A DNA stretch of 41,499 nt from Rhizosphaericola sp047606825. Lineage in GTDB: Bacteria; Bacteroidota; Bacteroidia; Chitinophagales; Chitinophagaceae. The stretch lies in the NCBI GenBank assembly GCA_047606825.1, contig JASGDY010000025.1:1-41499 (forward strand), read 5' to 3'. Made by a program: the position numbers and the translations under genes. Numbering within the stretch: the stretch's first letter is position 1; the number at the start of each line of letters is the position of its first letter. This document shows, in pieces, positions 1 to 8,121 of the stretch. The notes below the pieces were generated by a model. That model made no database searches, had not been told where the DNA came from, and saw only the letters and a list, made by a program, of their open reading frames with translations.

Positions 1-37
1 CCCAAAAAAATATTGGACTGTATCTTATTTATAAATA

Positions 38-210
38 GTATAAAAAGTGTCCGCTCTTCAGGATTTGTAATCCTGAAGCCGTATCGGCGGATTTGCAATC
101 CGCAAATAGCAGTGCATTGCAAATGCACGGATAAGCGTTCGGGATTGCAAATCCCGAACAGCACAAATGTATTTTTAGTCTAAATATTAATCAAAATCGT
201 ATAAAAAGTG
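38..210. repeat. Array of four hairpins framed by a 12-bp direct repeat
   Basis: Four perfect palindromes lie in a row: 56-78 (10-bp stem, loop TGT), 87-103 (7 bp, loop TGC), 112-128 (7 bp, loop GCA) and 137-159 (10 bp, loop GCA). Each pair is separated by exactly 8 nt. Outer stem bases differ between units but pair within each unit, while the centre is constant: ATT-TGY-AAT in the first two, ATT-GCA-AAT in the last two, which is the reverse orientation. GTATAAAAAGTG occurs at 38-49 and again at 199-210, so a direct repeat frames the array. The layout resembles REP/BIME-type palindromic repeats; assignment to a mobile family is inference. No convincing gene lies in 1-329. Confidence 0.75.
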
Positions 211-317
211 CGTTGGTAGAATTGGGGCACCGTATTCCCGGAAAGTCGTGCTTGTCTCGACTATGGCAAGAGGAGACTGTGCGGAGAAGATATTTGCTGT
301 TCTATGTTTTTGCTTTT

Positions 318-337
318 GATTTTTCCTTTTTACTTTT
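318..337 (-). repeat. Copy of the dispersed A-rich intergenic repeat
   Basis: The minus strand reads AAAAGTAAAAAGG and then AAAAATC. The nitroreductase stop codon lies inside this copy, so it sits exactly at the 3' end of that gene. Confidence 0.55.
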
Positions 338-1058
338 CCCGGTACACTTGCTCAAACGGCACCCGGAAACGGTCGCCACGGATGCCTACATTGCCTTTGC
401 GGATACCGCAGGAAACGACCATGTTGATTTCCGCACGACGCGGCAGCCCCAACAGCTTCTTGACGCGGCGACTGTCAAAACCTTCCATAGGGCAAGTATC
501 GTAACCCTCGTTGGCCATCGCCAGCATAAACGTCTGCGCCGCAAGGCCGCAGGATTTGTGGACGACGACACGCACGTCATTTTCCGAAACCTCGTACACG
601 ACCGGCCTGAAAAGCCCAACGACACACACAATGAACTTGCGCAACCAACCCAACAATCCGAAAAATCTAGCATACAGGAAGGGCATCACTTTGCCATAAT
701 AGGTCTGCTGGTCGTTCATACGCTTCAATACACGGTCTTCCGGACTATTCAGCGCGATATTGGATTTCTCAAATTCCAAAGCTGCCTTTGCCCTTTTTCT
801 GAACAAGTCCTGCCGTGTGACAAACACGACCATTTGCGGTGCAGTCACCGCGGCGCTCTGTCCCATGCAGGCAACCGCCAACTTTTCCAGCACGTCCATC
901 GAAGTGACATGGTAAAACTCCCACAACTGCATATTGGAACTGTTGGGGGCAAGCGTGGCCAGTTCGATACATTTTTTGACTTTTTCCGTATCTAATGGTT
1001 TTGTAGTGTCGTACACCCGCACCGAACGGCGGAACTGTAATATTTCCTCAAGGTTCAT
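330..1058 (-). CDS. Nitroreductase family protein
   Basis: This 242-residue protein matches the FMN-dependent nitroreductase fold. The N-terminal RRSVRVY is the usual family opening (RRSxRxF/Y), followed by an ATLAPNSSNMQLW segment that resembles the family's APSxxNxQPW substrate/FMN region. The C-terminal half has PMEGFD, and VSCGIRKG near the end is also family-like. Members reduce nitro compounds, quinones or enones with NAD(P)H; the substrate cannot be read here. Residues about 128-150 form a hydrophobic insertion (FGLLGWLRKFIVCVVGLF), which may be a membrane-contacting loop. The start ATG at 1058 is the only reasonable one. The gene is the most downstream of four minus-strand genes, 60 nt after the DUF4153 gene, and may share its transcript. 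Confidence 0.85.
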   Translation of the reverse strand: MNLEEILQFRRSVRVYDTTKPLDTEKVKKCIELATLAPNSSNMQLWEFYHVTSMDVLEKLAVACMGQSAAVTAPQMVVFVTRQDLFRKRAKAALEFEKSNIALNSPEDRVLKRMNDQQTYYGKVMPFLYARFFGLLGWLRKFIVCVVGLFRPVVYEVSENDVRVVVHKSCGLAAQTFMLAMANEGYDTCPMEGFDSRRVKKLLGLPRRAEINMVVSCGIRKGNVGIRGDRFRVPFEQVYREK

Positions 1059-1118
1059 GCACTCTTTTGATTTGCGTATTTGAAAGTAAAATACATTTTT
1101 TCAATTATCCATTTCTAA

Positions 1119-2906
1119 TCATTCATTGCGCTTGCGTACCAACAGCATCGTACCATAAAAATAATAGTAACCGTAATCCTCTTTTTGCCAGTCGACATTC
1201 TCTATTCTCGGAATGCGCAAGGTAAACGTATAGCCGTTCATCGGTTTGGAGATTTCAAGCAGGCTGTCCGGAACTTGATATACCCGTTCACTGATTTTTT
1301 CCAGTTGGTGGTTCTCCGCCAGTTGGCGGATACTGCCGACGAGCGAATCTCCACGAAAGACAATTTGGTTGCCCATACTGTCTCGCAACGCCATGGCTTT
1401 CTGGTCCGAGTCGTCGAATGTATAAGACACATTGCCAAGGACAAAAGAGAAACTTGTATGGTTTCCTTCAATGATATAATCATACGATTTTACGGAAATC
1501 AGATATTCGTTTGCGACAGAAACGGAAAAAGTTTTAACAGAGTTTGTTGCGGCAGACCCGTAAGATGCTTGTATTTTGAGAATAGCCCGCATCGTGTCCT
1601 TCATTTTCCAACGGGTATCATAATAATCTTTGTTTTTACTGACAATGCTATTTTCGATAGGTGCGAGCGGCACGTTGGTCAGCGGCTGCAATGCTTCCAT
1701 TCCGTATTGGCGGACGATATGGGACAAAAGGTCGTTGGCGCGTCCGGTCGAGTCTTTTTTCTTTCCGGAGAGTATTTCGTTCAACTGGGCGACCTGCGAA
1801 TGTCGCGCAATATACGGCGCACTCTGCGGACCGTACACCGCCAACAGGCAAAACGCACACAACGTCACTGGAATAAACTTGATGGACGACGGCCGCCACA
1901 GACTATATACAGCAACGAGCAGCAGCCAAATCCCTACCACGACTATCGCATAGCGGTCTTCCGTCACGCCATAGTCGGAAACACGTATCCCAATCGCGAC
2001 AAAAAGCAACACCAGCAAGGGAAACAGCATGATATAAAATACTTTTCCAAATGTCCGAATCCATTTGTTCCCTTCCTTGTCACGCACCGGATAGACCAGC
2101 AGCAACGACAATATCCCAAACACCGCATAATCCATAATCAGCCACGACACGATGCCATTGGGCAACGTGTGTTGGAACAAAATCTTGATTTCATACAGAA
2201 ACAAAATCACCAGATAGACAGCCATCAACGGAATCAGGATATATTGCGCAAAAATCTTTAAACCTTTGGGATAGCTGTCGTCCTTTTCCAGTGCCGCAAA
2301 ATCCTTTGGGATGCCCGCCAAGAAAAAAACAGAGTTGAAAAAAACACTGATAAAAACAAAAAGATAGGCATAGATTTTCTCGTTGGCGTGCAAGTTCCAC
2401 AGCTCGCCCACCGACCAGACCGCAAGTGCCAAGCCCGCATACAAAACACCGGAATACAACGCCGCCGTCAATATCCGCAGAAAAAGTGCCTTGTTGTACT
2501 GCCAAAAACCTTGATAGTTGCCTTTGGACAAAAACGGCCCAAACGACACCATCAGATGAAACGCCGCCGACAATGCAAAAAACCGGAAAATATTGACTTC
2601 GTACAACCGAAAGTCCAGCGTATAATACAGCAAAATGCCGAGCAAAACATACGATACCGCCGCGCCCATTCTTACAGGTCTTGACACTTGCCGCTTTTCC
2701 AGAAACAAGTCCGCCGCCAACGAAAACACAAAAACCAGGTTGCATATTTCCAGAATGCGGAAAGCGGTATCTTCATTTACAAAAAAGTTCCGATACACAA
2801 CAGCGCAACCGACCGCCGTCGCCAATGCCGCGACCAATACTTGAAACGGAAAACGTGTCAGACTTTGTTGCAGTCCATTTCGGAGATTGTTGAATGAAAT
2901 TTTCAT
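1119..2906 (-). CDS. DUF4153-type polytopic membrane protein
   Basis: This 595-residue protein has roughly the first two thirds packed with hydrophobic helices (about 10-12 segments), followed by a soluble C-terminal domain of about 200 residues. The architecture and sequence feel fit the DUF4153 family of Bacteroidota and other bacteria, whose function is unknown. I chose the ATG at 2906 (MKISFNNLRNGL) rather than an in-frame start 15 codons upstream, because that extension is cysteine- and threonine-rich and unlike the family. The stop lies 60 nt before the nitroreductase start. The nitrilase stop lies only 37 nt upstream of this start, so nitrilase, DUF4153 and nitroreductase could be cotranscribed. 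Confidence 0.75.
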   Translation of the reverse strand: MKISFNNLRNGLQQSLTRFPFQVLVAALATAVGCAVVYRNFFVNEDTAFRILEICNLVFVFSLAADLFLEKRQVSRPVRMGAAVSYVLLGILLYYTLDFRLYEVNIFRFFALSAAFHLMVSFGPFLSKGNYQGFWQYNKALFLRILTAALYSGVLYAGLALAVWSVGELWNLHANEKIYAYLFVFISVFFNSVFFLAGIPKDFAALEKDDSYPKGLKIFAQYILIPLMAVYLVILFLYEIKILFQHTLPNGIVSWLIMDYAVFGILSLLLVYPVRDKEGNKWIRTFGKVFYIMLFPLLVLLFVAIGIRVSDYGVTEDRYAIVVVGIWLLLVAVYSLWRPSSIKFIPVTLCAFCLLAVYGPQSAPYIARHSQVAQLNEILSGKKKDSTGRANDLLSHIVRQYGMEALQPLTNVPLAPIENSIVSKNKDYYDTRWKMKDTMRAILKIQASYGSAATNSVKTFSVSVANEYLISVKSYDYIIEGNHTSFSFVLGNVSYTFDDSDQKAMALRDSMGNQIVFRGDSLVGSIRQLAENHQLEKISERVYQVPDSLLEISKPMNGYTFTLRIPRIENVDWQKEDYGYYYFYGTMLLVRKRNE

Positions 2907-2943
2907 ACGTCGCGAAGTTAAAAGGTACGTTGTAAAAATAAAG

Positions 2944-3726
2944 TTACACAATCGGTTTGAACCTTGCAGCCAGCAAACCTGTTGCCTTTTCCAAATCTAT
3001 GTCCTCAACGATGACACCGGAACTCCCATAATCTTGGTAGGCCAAGCAATTGCCCTGCGGGTCGATGACGCTGCTGGCTGCTTCAGGAAAATTAAATGCA
3101 TAGTTGGAAGTAGCAACGTAAATCGTGTTTTCCAAGGCACGTGACATTTGCGCTTTTTCGTAATAAGGTCCTTCTTTTTGCGCCCATTCTTTTAGTCGCA
3201 CCCCATTTTCGTCCACGCCCGCATAGAAAGGATGAAACACGACCTGCGCGCCTTGCCGGGCTGCCCATCGAACGGTTTCCGGATAACGAAACCCTTCATG
3301 GCAAATGCTGATGCCAAACCGTAAACCTTCTATCTCAAACAATTGTCGCCCACTTCCCGCCGTCCACAGGTCCCCTTCGGAAGGGTCGAGCTGCACCTTG
3401 GTCTGGCAACCCAGTATTGTTCCTTGTCTGTCAATGACATACGCCGCATTGAACACATTGCCGCCGATATAAGCGTCCATCGGCAATACAATCGCGATAG
3501 CGTATCGACGCGCAATAGCCTGCACCATCTGCAAAGCTTGTTGCAATGCAGCCGGCGTACACGGCACCAAATGCTTGCCCCCAAATGGGTAGCCCGGCAA
3601 GTAGGATTCCGGAAAGCAAACAATCACCGCTCCTTTTTCGGCAGCTTCTTTTGCCCATTTTTCCACTTGTAAAAGCCCATCGTCCAAATCCTTTGGATAC
3701 GTCGGCGTGGCAGATGCTATCTTCAT
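2944..3726 (-). CDS. Nitrilase/amidase superfamily (C-N hydrolase)
   Basis: This 260-residue carbon-nitrogen hydrolase has the complete Glu-Lys-Cys triad: E40 in CFPESYLPG, K110 in TKVQLDPSEGDLW and C142 in ISICHEGFRYPE. Enzymes of this branch hydrolyse carboxamides or nitriles through a cysteine thioester in the cytoplasm. The CHEGFRYPE motif and short length place it among stand-alone amidase-like members rather than the glutaminase domain of NAD synthetase; the substrate is unknown. I chose the ATG at 3726 over an in-frame TTG three codons upstream because MKIASATP is the expected beta-strand start. A copy of the A-rich repeat lies immediately upstream. Confidence 0.85.
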   Translation of the reverse strand: MKIASATPTYPKDLDDGLLQVEKWAKEAAEKGAVIVCFPESYLPGYPFGGKHLVPCTPAALQQALQMVQAIARRYAIAIVLPMDAYIGGNVFNAAYVIDRQGTILGCQTKVQLDPSEGDLWTAGSGRQLFEIEGLRFGISICHEGFRYPETVRWAARQGAQVVFHPFYAGVDENGVRLKEWAQKEGPYYEKAQMSRALENTIYVATSNYAFNFPEAASSVIDPQGNCLAYQDYGSSGVIVEDIDLEKATGLLAARFKPIV

Positions 3727-3733
3727 GAACTGC

Positions 3734-3758
3734 AAAATAAAAAGGTAAAAGTAAAAAA
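3734..3758. repeat. Copy of the dispersed A-rich intergenic repeat
   Basis: It reads AAAATAAAAAGGTAAAAG on the plus strand just upstream of the nitrilase start. The second half of the composite repeat (CTTAATGCCCAAGGC) follows at about 3773-3787. Confidence 0.5.
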
Positions 3759-3847
3759 TCCCAACACCTAAAACTTAATGCCCAAGGCATAGCAACAATA
3801 ATAATACAATGCGTCATTTCACAATAAACATTACACTAGTTGAAGGC

Positions 3848-3872
3848 TTTTTGTTTTTGCCTTTTTACTTTT
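3848..3872. repeat. Copy of the dispersed A-rich intergenic repeat
   Basis: It reads TTTTTGCCTTTTTACTTTT on the plus strand, immediately beyond the stop of the minus-strand dehydrogenase gene. Confidence 0.55.
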
Positions 3873-3881
3873 GGCTTAGCA

Positions 3882-4586
3882 CTACCAATCCCCGGCCTGC
3901 GGCCGCAACACGATATCCTCCACAACCGCCTGTGGCGAAAGATGTGCGGCGGCGTACACCATTTCCGCAATGTCTTTGGCCTCCATGATTCTTTCCGGTG
4001 CGATGTCCACGCCGTCCCAGCTTCCCGTCAGCGTCGCACCCGGATAGATGCCTGTTACTTTGATGCCTTTGGGTTTCAGTTCCTCCCTCAGGTTCTTCGT
4101 GAAGCCGGCAAGTGCAAACTTGCTGATACTGTATGAACCACCATTGCTGTATGCGTGCAGCGACGCGATGGAACACATGTTGAAGATATGCCCCGCACCG
4201 CGTGCCAGCATATCGGACAACAGTGCACGCGTGAGGTGGTAAGCACTGTACAGATTGGCCGCAATCATCTGTTCCAGTTGTCCGTCTGCCTCCCCATGGC
4301 AACTACCCGGTACAAACTGCCCTGCATTGTTGACCAATATATCTGTCGTTCCAACGGTTTTTACAAAATCGGCAAATGCCAGCACGGCATCTTTCCGCGA
4401 CATGTCTGCGGCAAAGGCATGCACGGAAGTACGTGGGAAACGCGTCTGCAACTCGACGCTTTTGGTTTTCAACAGTTCCTCGTTGCGCGCGCAGAGGACG
4501 ACGGTATGCCCTTGTTTGTCTTCCAAAAATTTTTCCGCGATGGACAACCCTATTCCTTTCGATGCTCCTGTGACGACTATCTGCAT
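3882..4586 (-). CDS. Short-chain dehydrogenase/reductase (SDR family)
   Basis: This 234-residue protein is a classical SDR. It has the TGASKGIG dinucleotide-binding motif at residues 6-13, NNAG at about 86-89, the catalytic serine S139, and the YxxxK pair Y152/K156 in SYSISK. R34 after the second beta-strand suggests preference for NADPH. The family oxidises or reduces alcohols and ketones on many substrates, and nothing here identifies the substrate. Length is normal and the ATG start sits directly at the first beta strand. It is 155 nt upstream of the nitrilase gene on the same strand and is flanked on both sides by copies of the A-rich repeat. Confidence 0.88.
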   Translation of the reverse strand: MQIVVTGASKGIGLSIAEKFLEDKQGHTVVLCARNEELLKTKSVELQTRFPRTSVHAFAADMSRKDAVLAFADFVKTVGTTDILVNNAGQFVPGSCHGEADGQLEQMIAANLYSAYHLTRALLSDMLARGAGHIFNMCSIASLHAYSNGGSYSISKFALAGFTKNLREELKPKGIKVTGIYPGATLTGSWDGVDIAPERIMEAKDIAEMVYAAAHLSPQAVVEDIVLRPQAGDW

Positions 4587-4596
4587 GACACTAAGT

Positions 4597-4625
4597 TAAA
4601 AGTAAAAAGACAAAAATAAAAAAAG
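4597..4625. repeat. Copy of the dispersed A-rich intergenic repeat
   Basis: It reads AAAAGTAAAAAGACAAAA just upstream of the SDR start. The adjoining AACGCCCAAAGCCCGATACT (4629-4648) is the second part of the composite repeat. Confidence 0.55.
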
Positions 4626-4754
4626 CGGAACGCCCAAAGCCCGATACTTAACACAAAGGCAAATCTAAAAAGCTAGAAAACAACAGCCAATAGCTAAAAA
4701 TATTTTTTATATCCTTTGAATCTATTGAACTTTGCGGCACAATCAAGCATCGGA

Positions 4755-5414
4755 ATGCCTAGGAAAAAAAGAGAAAAATCGTTTTTTACCGCACAGTCTT
4801 TTGTACAGTATTTGTTCCAGGGGATATTGGTCGTCGCGCCGCTGAGCGTCACGGTCTATGTCATCTGGTGGCTTTTTTCGCTGGTCGACAACCTGCTGCC
4901 CAATATCGTTGGCAGTATCCTTCCTTCGTTTTCGGTGGATACAGACAAGGCATTCAAGAGGATTCCGGGCGTGGGATTTATATTGACAATCGTCTTTTTG
5001 GTCGTGATTGGACGACTTTCGTCCTTCTTTATCATTGGGCGGCTGATGCATTTCTTTGACCGCATATTGGAACACACGCCGGGAGTCAAGCTTATCTATT
5101 CCTCGGTGAAGGATTTTGTACAGGCATTTGCCGGCAACAAAAGAAAGTTCAACAAGCCTGCCCTCGTCAATGTCGATGCGACGGGCGTGTGGCGGCTCGG
5201 ATTCATCACACAGGAAAACGCGTCCACCTTTGGACTGGACGAACATGTCATCGTCTACGTGCCACAATCCTATGCGTTGTCCGGCATCACCTATATCGTT
5301 CCACACGACAGAATCCGTATCATGGACGAAGACATGAAAGCCGCCGATGTGATGAAGTTCGTCGTCTCGGGTGGCGTGACGGATGTGGAACACCATAACG
5401 GGAAACAGAGCTAA
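4755..5414 (+). CDS. DUF502 family membrane protein
   Basis: This 219-residue protein has the DUF502 pattern. Two transmembrane helices (FLFQGILVVAPLSVTVYVIW and GFILTIVFLVVIGRLSSFF, after the correction for start) are followed by IYSSVKDFVQAF, a soluble domain with FITQE, and a C-terminal SGGVTDVE. The family is widespread and its molecular role is not established; plant homologues are called COV/LCV. The ATG at 4755 (MPRKKREKS) is preferred to a TTG at 4716 because the extension is not family-like. A sequence GAACTTTGCGG at 4728-4738 resembles the end of a Bacteroidetes -7 box. Confidence 0.85.
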   Translation: MPRKKREKSFFTAQSFVQYLFQGILVVAPLSVTVYVIWWLFSLVDNLLPNIVGSILPSFSVDTDKAFKRIPGVGFILTIVFLVVIGRLSSFFIIGRLMHFFDRILEHTPGVKLIYSSVKDFVQAFAGNKRKFNKPALVNVDATGVWRLGFITQENASTFGLDEHVIVYVPQSYALSGITYIVPHDRIRIMDEDMKAADVMKFVVSGGVTDVEHHNGKQS

Positions 5415-5709
5415 AAAAAGACAAAAAAAAGCGAGACAACAGATACTTACAAGGGTTCAAATTAGTACGTTGGCAGAAAATGAACACCCTTTTCCCAGCA
5501 CAGTCTCTTTGCGAAGAAGCAATACACTTTTTTATGCCGTGTGAAGTAGGGTCGTGCGAAACATTTCGTTTGGCATAGCGGCGTATGAACATTCGGTCTT
5601 TCCGACTTCCCGTATTTTCCCTCCATTCTTGTTGCTCAATCTTTTTTATCTCCTGTCGTTTTATTTATCGTAATTTTCCGCCCCTTAACAATCATCATTA
5701 AAACACATA
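5415..5709. other. Intergenic region before serC
   Basis: I see no gene here. An A-rich stretch with GACAAAA follows the DUF502 stop and may be a degraded copy of the A-rich repeat. The last 80 nt are pyrimidine-rich and then turn to ATTAAAACACATA just before the serC start, as expected of a Bacteroidetes leader without a Shine-Dalgarno sequence. No confident promoter box or terminator was found. Confidence 0.4.
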
Positions 5710-6783
5710 ATGAAGCGTTATAATTTTAATTCCGGGCCTTCGATACTACCGCAGGAAGTATTGGACCAGGCTGCGGAAGCCATACACGGTTTCAACGGCA
5801 TCGGACTTTCTATATTGGAGATTGGACACCGCACGCAATGGTTCATCGACGTCATCGAAGAAGCGCGGACACTTATCAAGGAACTGATGGGTTTAGGCGA
5901 CGATTACGAAGTTCTGTATGTGCAAGGTGGAGCGACAACCTCGTTCATGCAGGTGCCGATGAACCTTTTGGACAGCGACGCGACTGCCGCTTATATCAAC
6001 AACGGTATCTGGGGCAAAAAGGCCATACAGGAAGCGCAGTATTTCGGGAATGTGGAAGTAGTCGGCTCTACCGCAGACAGGAACCATTCTTATATTGAGA
6101 AAAACCTCGATGTGCCGAAAGGACTGTCCTATCTGCATTTCACGTCCAACAACACGGTGGAAGGCACGGAGTGGTTTACGGTGCCGGACGCCAACGGTGC
6201 GCCGATTGTCGTGGACATGAGCAGCGACCTGTTTAGCCGACAACTGGATTTTAGCAAATACGACCTTATCTATGCAGGTGCGCAGAAAAATGTCGGTGCG
6301 GCAGGAACGGTCATCGTCGTCGTCAAAAAAGACCTTTTGGGGAAAATAAAACGTCCCATACCACCCATCATGGACTACCGCGAACATATCAAGGCGGCGT
6401 CCCTGCTCAACACACCGCCGGTTTTTGCGATATACGTTTCCCTGTTGACCTTGCGCTGGATCAAAAAAGAGGGTGGACTGGCCGAAATGGAAAAACGCGC
6501 CATCGCACGCTCCAGCCGTTTTTATGATTTTCTGGACAGCACGGCATTGTTCCGTCCGCTGGTCGTCAAGGAAGACCGCAGTCGCATGAACGCTACGTTT
6601 ACCATCGACGACAAGGCCGTGGAAGAGGAATTTTTGCAGGTCTGCAAGGAAACCGGAATGGTCGGCGTGAAAGGCCACCGCAGTGTCGGCGGTCTGCGTG
6701 TGAGCATGTATAACGCCCTGCCGATGGAACATTTGGAAGCACTGATAGCCGTCATGGCGGATTTTGCGAATAGAAAAGGGTAA
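5710..6783 (+). CDS. serC: Phosphoserine aminotransferase
   Basis: This 357-residue protein begins with YNFNSGPSILP, the hallmark opening of SerC. GGATTSF is at 73-79, and the PLP-binding lysine is K193 in YAGAQKNVGAAG. The C-terminal GHRSVGGLRVSMYNALP carries the conserved phosphate-binding histidine and arginine. The enzyme converts 3-phosphohydroxypyruvate and glutamate to O-phosphoserine and 2-oxoglutarate in serine synthesis, and can act on the related pyridoxine intermediate. Length is normal for the family (about 355-365). No serA or serB is adjacent, so the gene appears to stand alone in its pathway. Confidence 0.97.
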   Translation: MKRYNFNSGPSILPQEVLDQAAEAIHGFNGIGLSILEIGHRTQWFIDVIEEARTLIKELMGLGDDYEVLYVQGGATTSFMQVPMNLLDSDATAAYINNGIWGKKAIQEAQYFGNVEVVGSTADRNHSYIEKNLDVPKGLSYLHFTSNNTVEGTEWFTVPDANGAPIVVDMSSDLFSRQLDFSKYDLIYAGAQKNVGAAGTVIVVVKKDLLGKIKRPIPPIMDYREHIKAASLLNTPPVFAIYVSLLTLRWIKKEGGLAEMEKRAIARSSRFYDFLDSTALFRPLVVKEDRSRMNATFTIDDKAVEEEFLQVCKETGMVGVKGHRSVGGLRVSMYNALPMEHLEALIAVMADFANRKG

Positions 6784-6816
6784 CAGTAGCTCGGCTGTTA
6801 CGTATGCGGCTTTTTT

Positions 6817-6845
6817 AATTTTGCCTTTTTACTTTATACTTTTTA
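6817..6845. repeat. Copy of the dispersed A-rich intergenic repeat
   Basis: It reads ATTTTGCCTTTTTACTTTAT on the plus strand in the gap between serC and the division gene, about 35 nt before the latter's start. Confidence 0.5.
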
Positions 6846-6879
6846 ATTTGCACAGGAAAAGTCTATCTTCCATACTGTA

Positions 6880-7194
6880 ATGGCCAACAAGGAACATATC
6901 GTCAGGTATCTGAAAAACAAATACATCATCTCTTCGGTGATATTTTTGGCGTTGCTGCTGTTCTTTGACCGGAACGACATCTTTACGCAGATGCAGCGCC
7001 AGAAAGAATACAACAAGATATTGGCGACCCAGGAATTCTACAAAAAACAGATTGACTCGACCAAACAGAAGCTCAACGAACTCCGCTCCAACCCTTCCGC
7101 GCTGGAACATTATGCGCGTGAGGAACTCTTCATGCGCAAGGACAGCGAGGACATATTCGTTTTGGAAAAGAACGATTCCATTGAAGGGAAATGA
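6880..7194 (+). CDS. DivIC/FtsB-type septum formation initiator
   Basis: This 104-residue protein has a short basic N-terminus, one transmembrane helix (about 16-30, IISSVIFLALLLFF), a coiled coil from about 38 to 75, and the conserved end YAREELFMRKDSEDIFVLE. That is the layout of the FtsB/DivIC family, small bitopic proteins that join FtsL and FtsQ/DivIB at the division site. It lies 96 nt downstream of serC on the same strand. Gene names differ between phyla, so I give the family only. Confidence 0.88.
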   Translation: MANKEHIVRYLKNKYIISSVIFLALLLFFDRNDIFTQMQRQKEYNKILATQEFYKKQIDSTKQKLNELRSNPSALEHYAREELFMRKDSEDIFVLEKNDSIEGK

Positions 7195-7300
7195 AATAGC
7201 ACTGGAGTCGGGAACACCTGAATACGAAAGTATTTTAGCGCAATTACCACTGAATTATTTCAAAGGGTGACTACACTTCCTGCTTTTGCCTTAGTGTGCT

Positions 7301-8053
7301 CTAATGGCTGACCAGGTCCTTACTAAGGTATTGGCTCAGTGCCACGCCCATATTGGGTGACTGCGGTGTCGGAGCAGAGATATCGACGGTCCAGCCAGCT
7401 TCGGTAGCAGCCTTTTCTGTATTGCTTCCAAACACGGCGATGGCAGTGTCCTTTTGCTGGAATTCAGGAAAATATTCTTGGATCTGTTTAACAGAACCAG
7501 GTGTGAACAGGCAGACGATGTGGTAGTGCTGCGCTGTGAGGATTTCTTTGGTGCCGTTGTCCACGTTGCGGTACATGCTGGCGTTGTTGTAGATGCTCTT
7601 GCTGTTTTTGAGCCAAGTCATGATGGAGTTTTCTTCGGGGTTGTCGCTGGTGACGTAGAGGAAAGTCTCGTTGGACTTGTGTTTGTTGATGACGTCCAAA
7701 AGACCTTGGTTGGTTCCGTTGGCACCAAAGAAAACCTTTCTTTTCCTGTACAGGATGAACTTCTGCAAATAGAGCGCGACCGCTTCGGTGATGCAAAAAT
7801 ACTTGGTTTCCTGGCTGACGCTGATTTTCATTTCCTCGCAAAGGCGGAAAAAATGGTCGATGGCATGGCGGCTTGTAAAAATAACCGCGGAATAGGTGGT
7901 AATGTCAATCTTTTGACGTCTGAACTCCTTGGCTGGAATGCCTTCGATGATGGACAGCGGGTGGAAAATGAGACAGACATCATATTTCTTTTCCAACTCA
8001 AAATAAGGAGATTTCTCGCTTTGGGGTTTGGGTTGTGTAATTAGAATCTTCAT
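7301..8053 (-). CDS. hemD: Uroporphyrinogen-III synthase
   Basis: This 250-residue protein matches the Bacteroidetes type of HemD. It opens with MKILITQPKPQSEKSPYFEL, has VIFTSRHAIDHFF in the first domain, a linker, FLYVTSDNPEEN and the CLFTPGSVKQIQEYF segment in the second. The enzyme closes hydroxymethylbilane with inversion of ring D to give uroporphyrinogen III for haem and sirohaem. The ATG at 8053 is preferred over in-frame starts 8 and 26 codons upstream because MKILITQPKP is the family start. The gene follows DUF4271 on the same strand by 68 nt, a pairing that is conserved in Bacteroidota. Confidence 0.9.
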   Translation of the reverse strand: MKILITQPKPQSEKSPYFELEKKYDVCLIFHPLSIIEGIPAKEFRRQKIDITTYSAVIFTSRHAIDHFFRLCEEMKISVSQETKYFCITEAVALYLQKFILYRKRKVFFGANGTNQGLLDVINKHKSNETFLYVTSDNPEENSIMTWLKNSKSIYNNASMYRNVDNGTKEILTAQHYHIVCLFTPGSVKQIQEYFPEFQQKDTAIAVFGSNTEKAATEAGWTVDISAPTPQSPNMGVALSQYLSKDLVSH

Positions 8054-8121
8054 TTCTTGTTTTAGTGGAGTTACCATGCTTGTCTTCTCTTTATCAAATA
8101 TTTGACAGGAACATACTGGTG

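Noticed and set aside
56..159. A CRISPR array at the left end.
   Set aside because: The units are different palindromes with 8-nt gaps and no identical repeats or spacers of CRISPR length. No cas genes are near.
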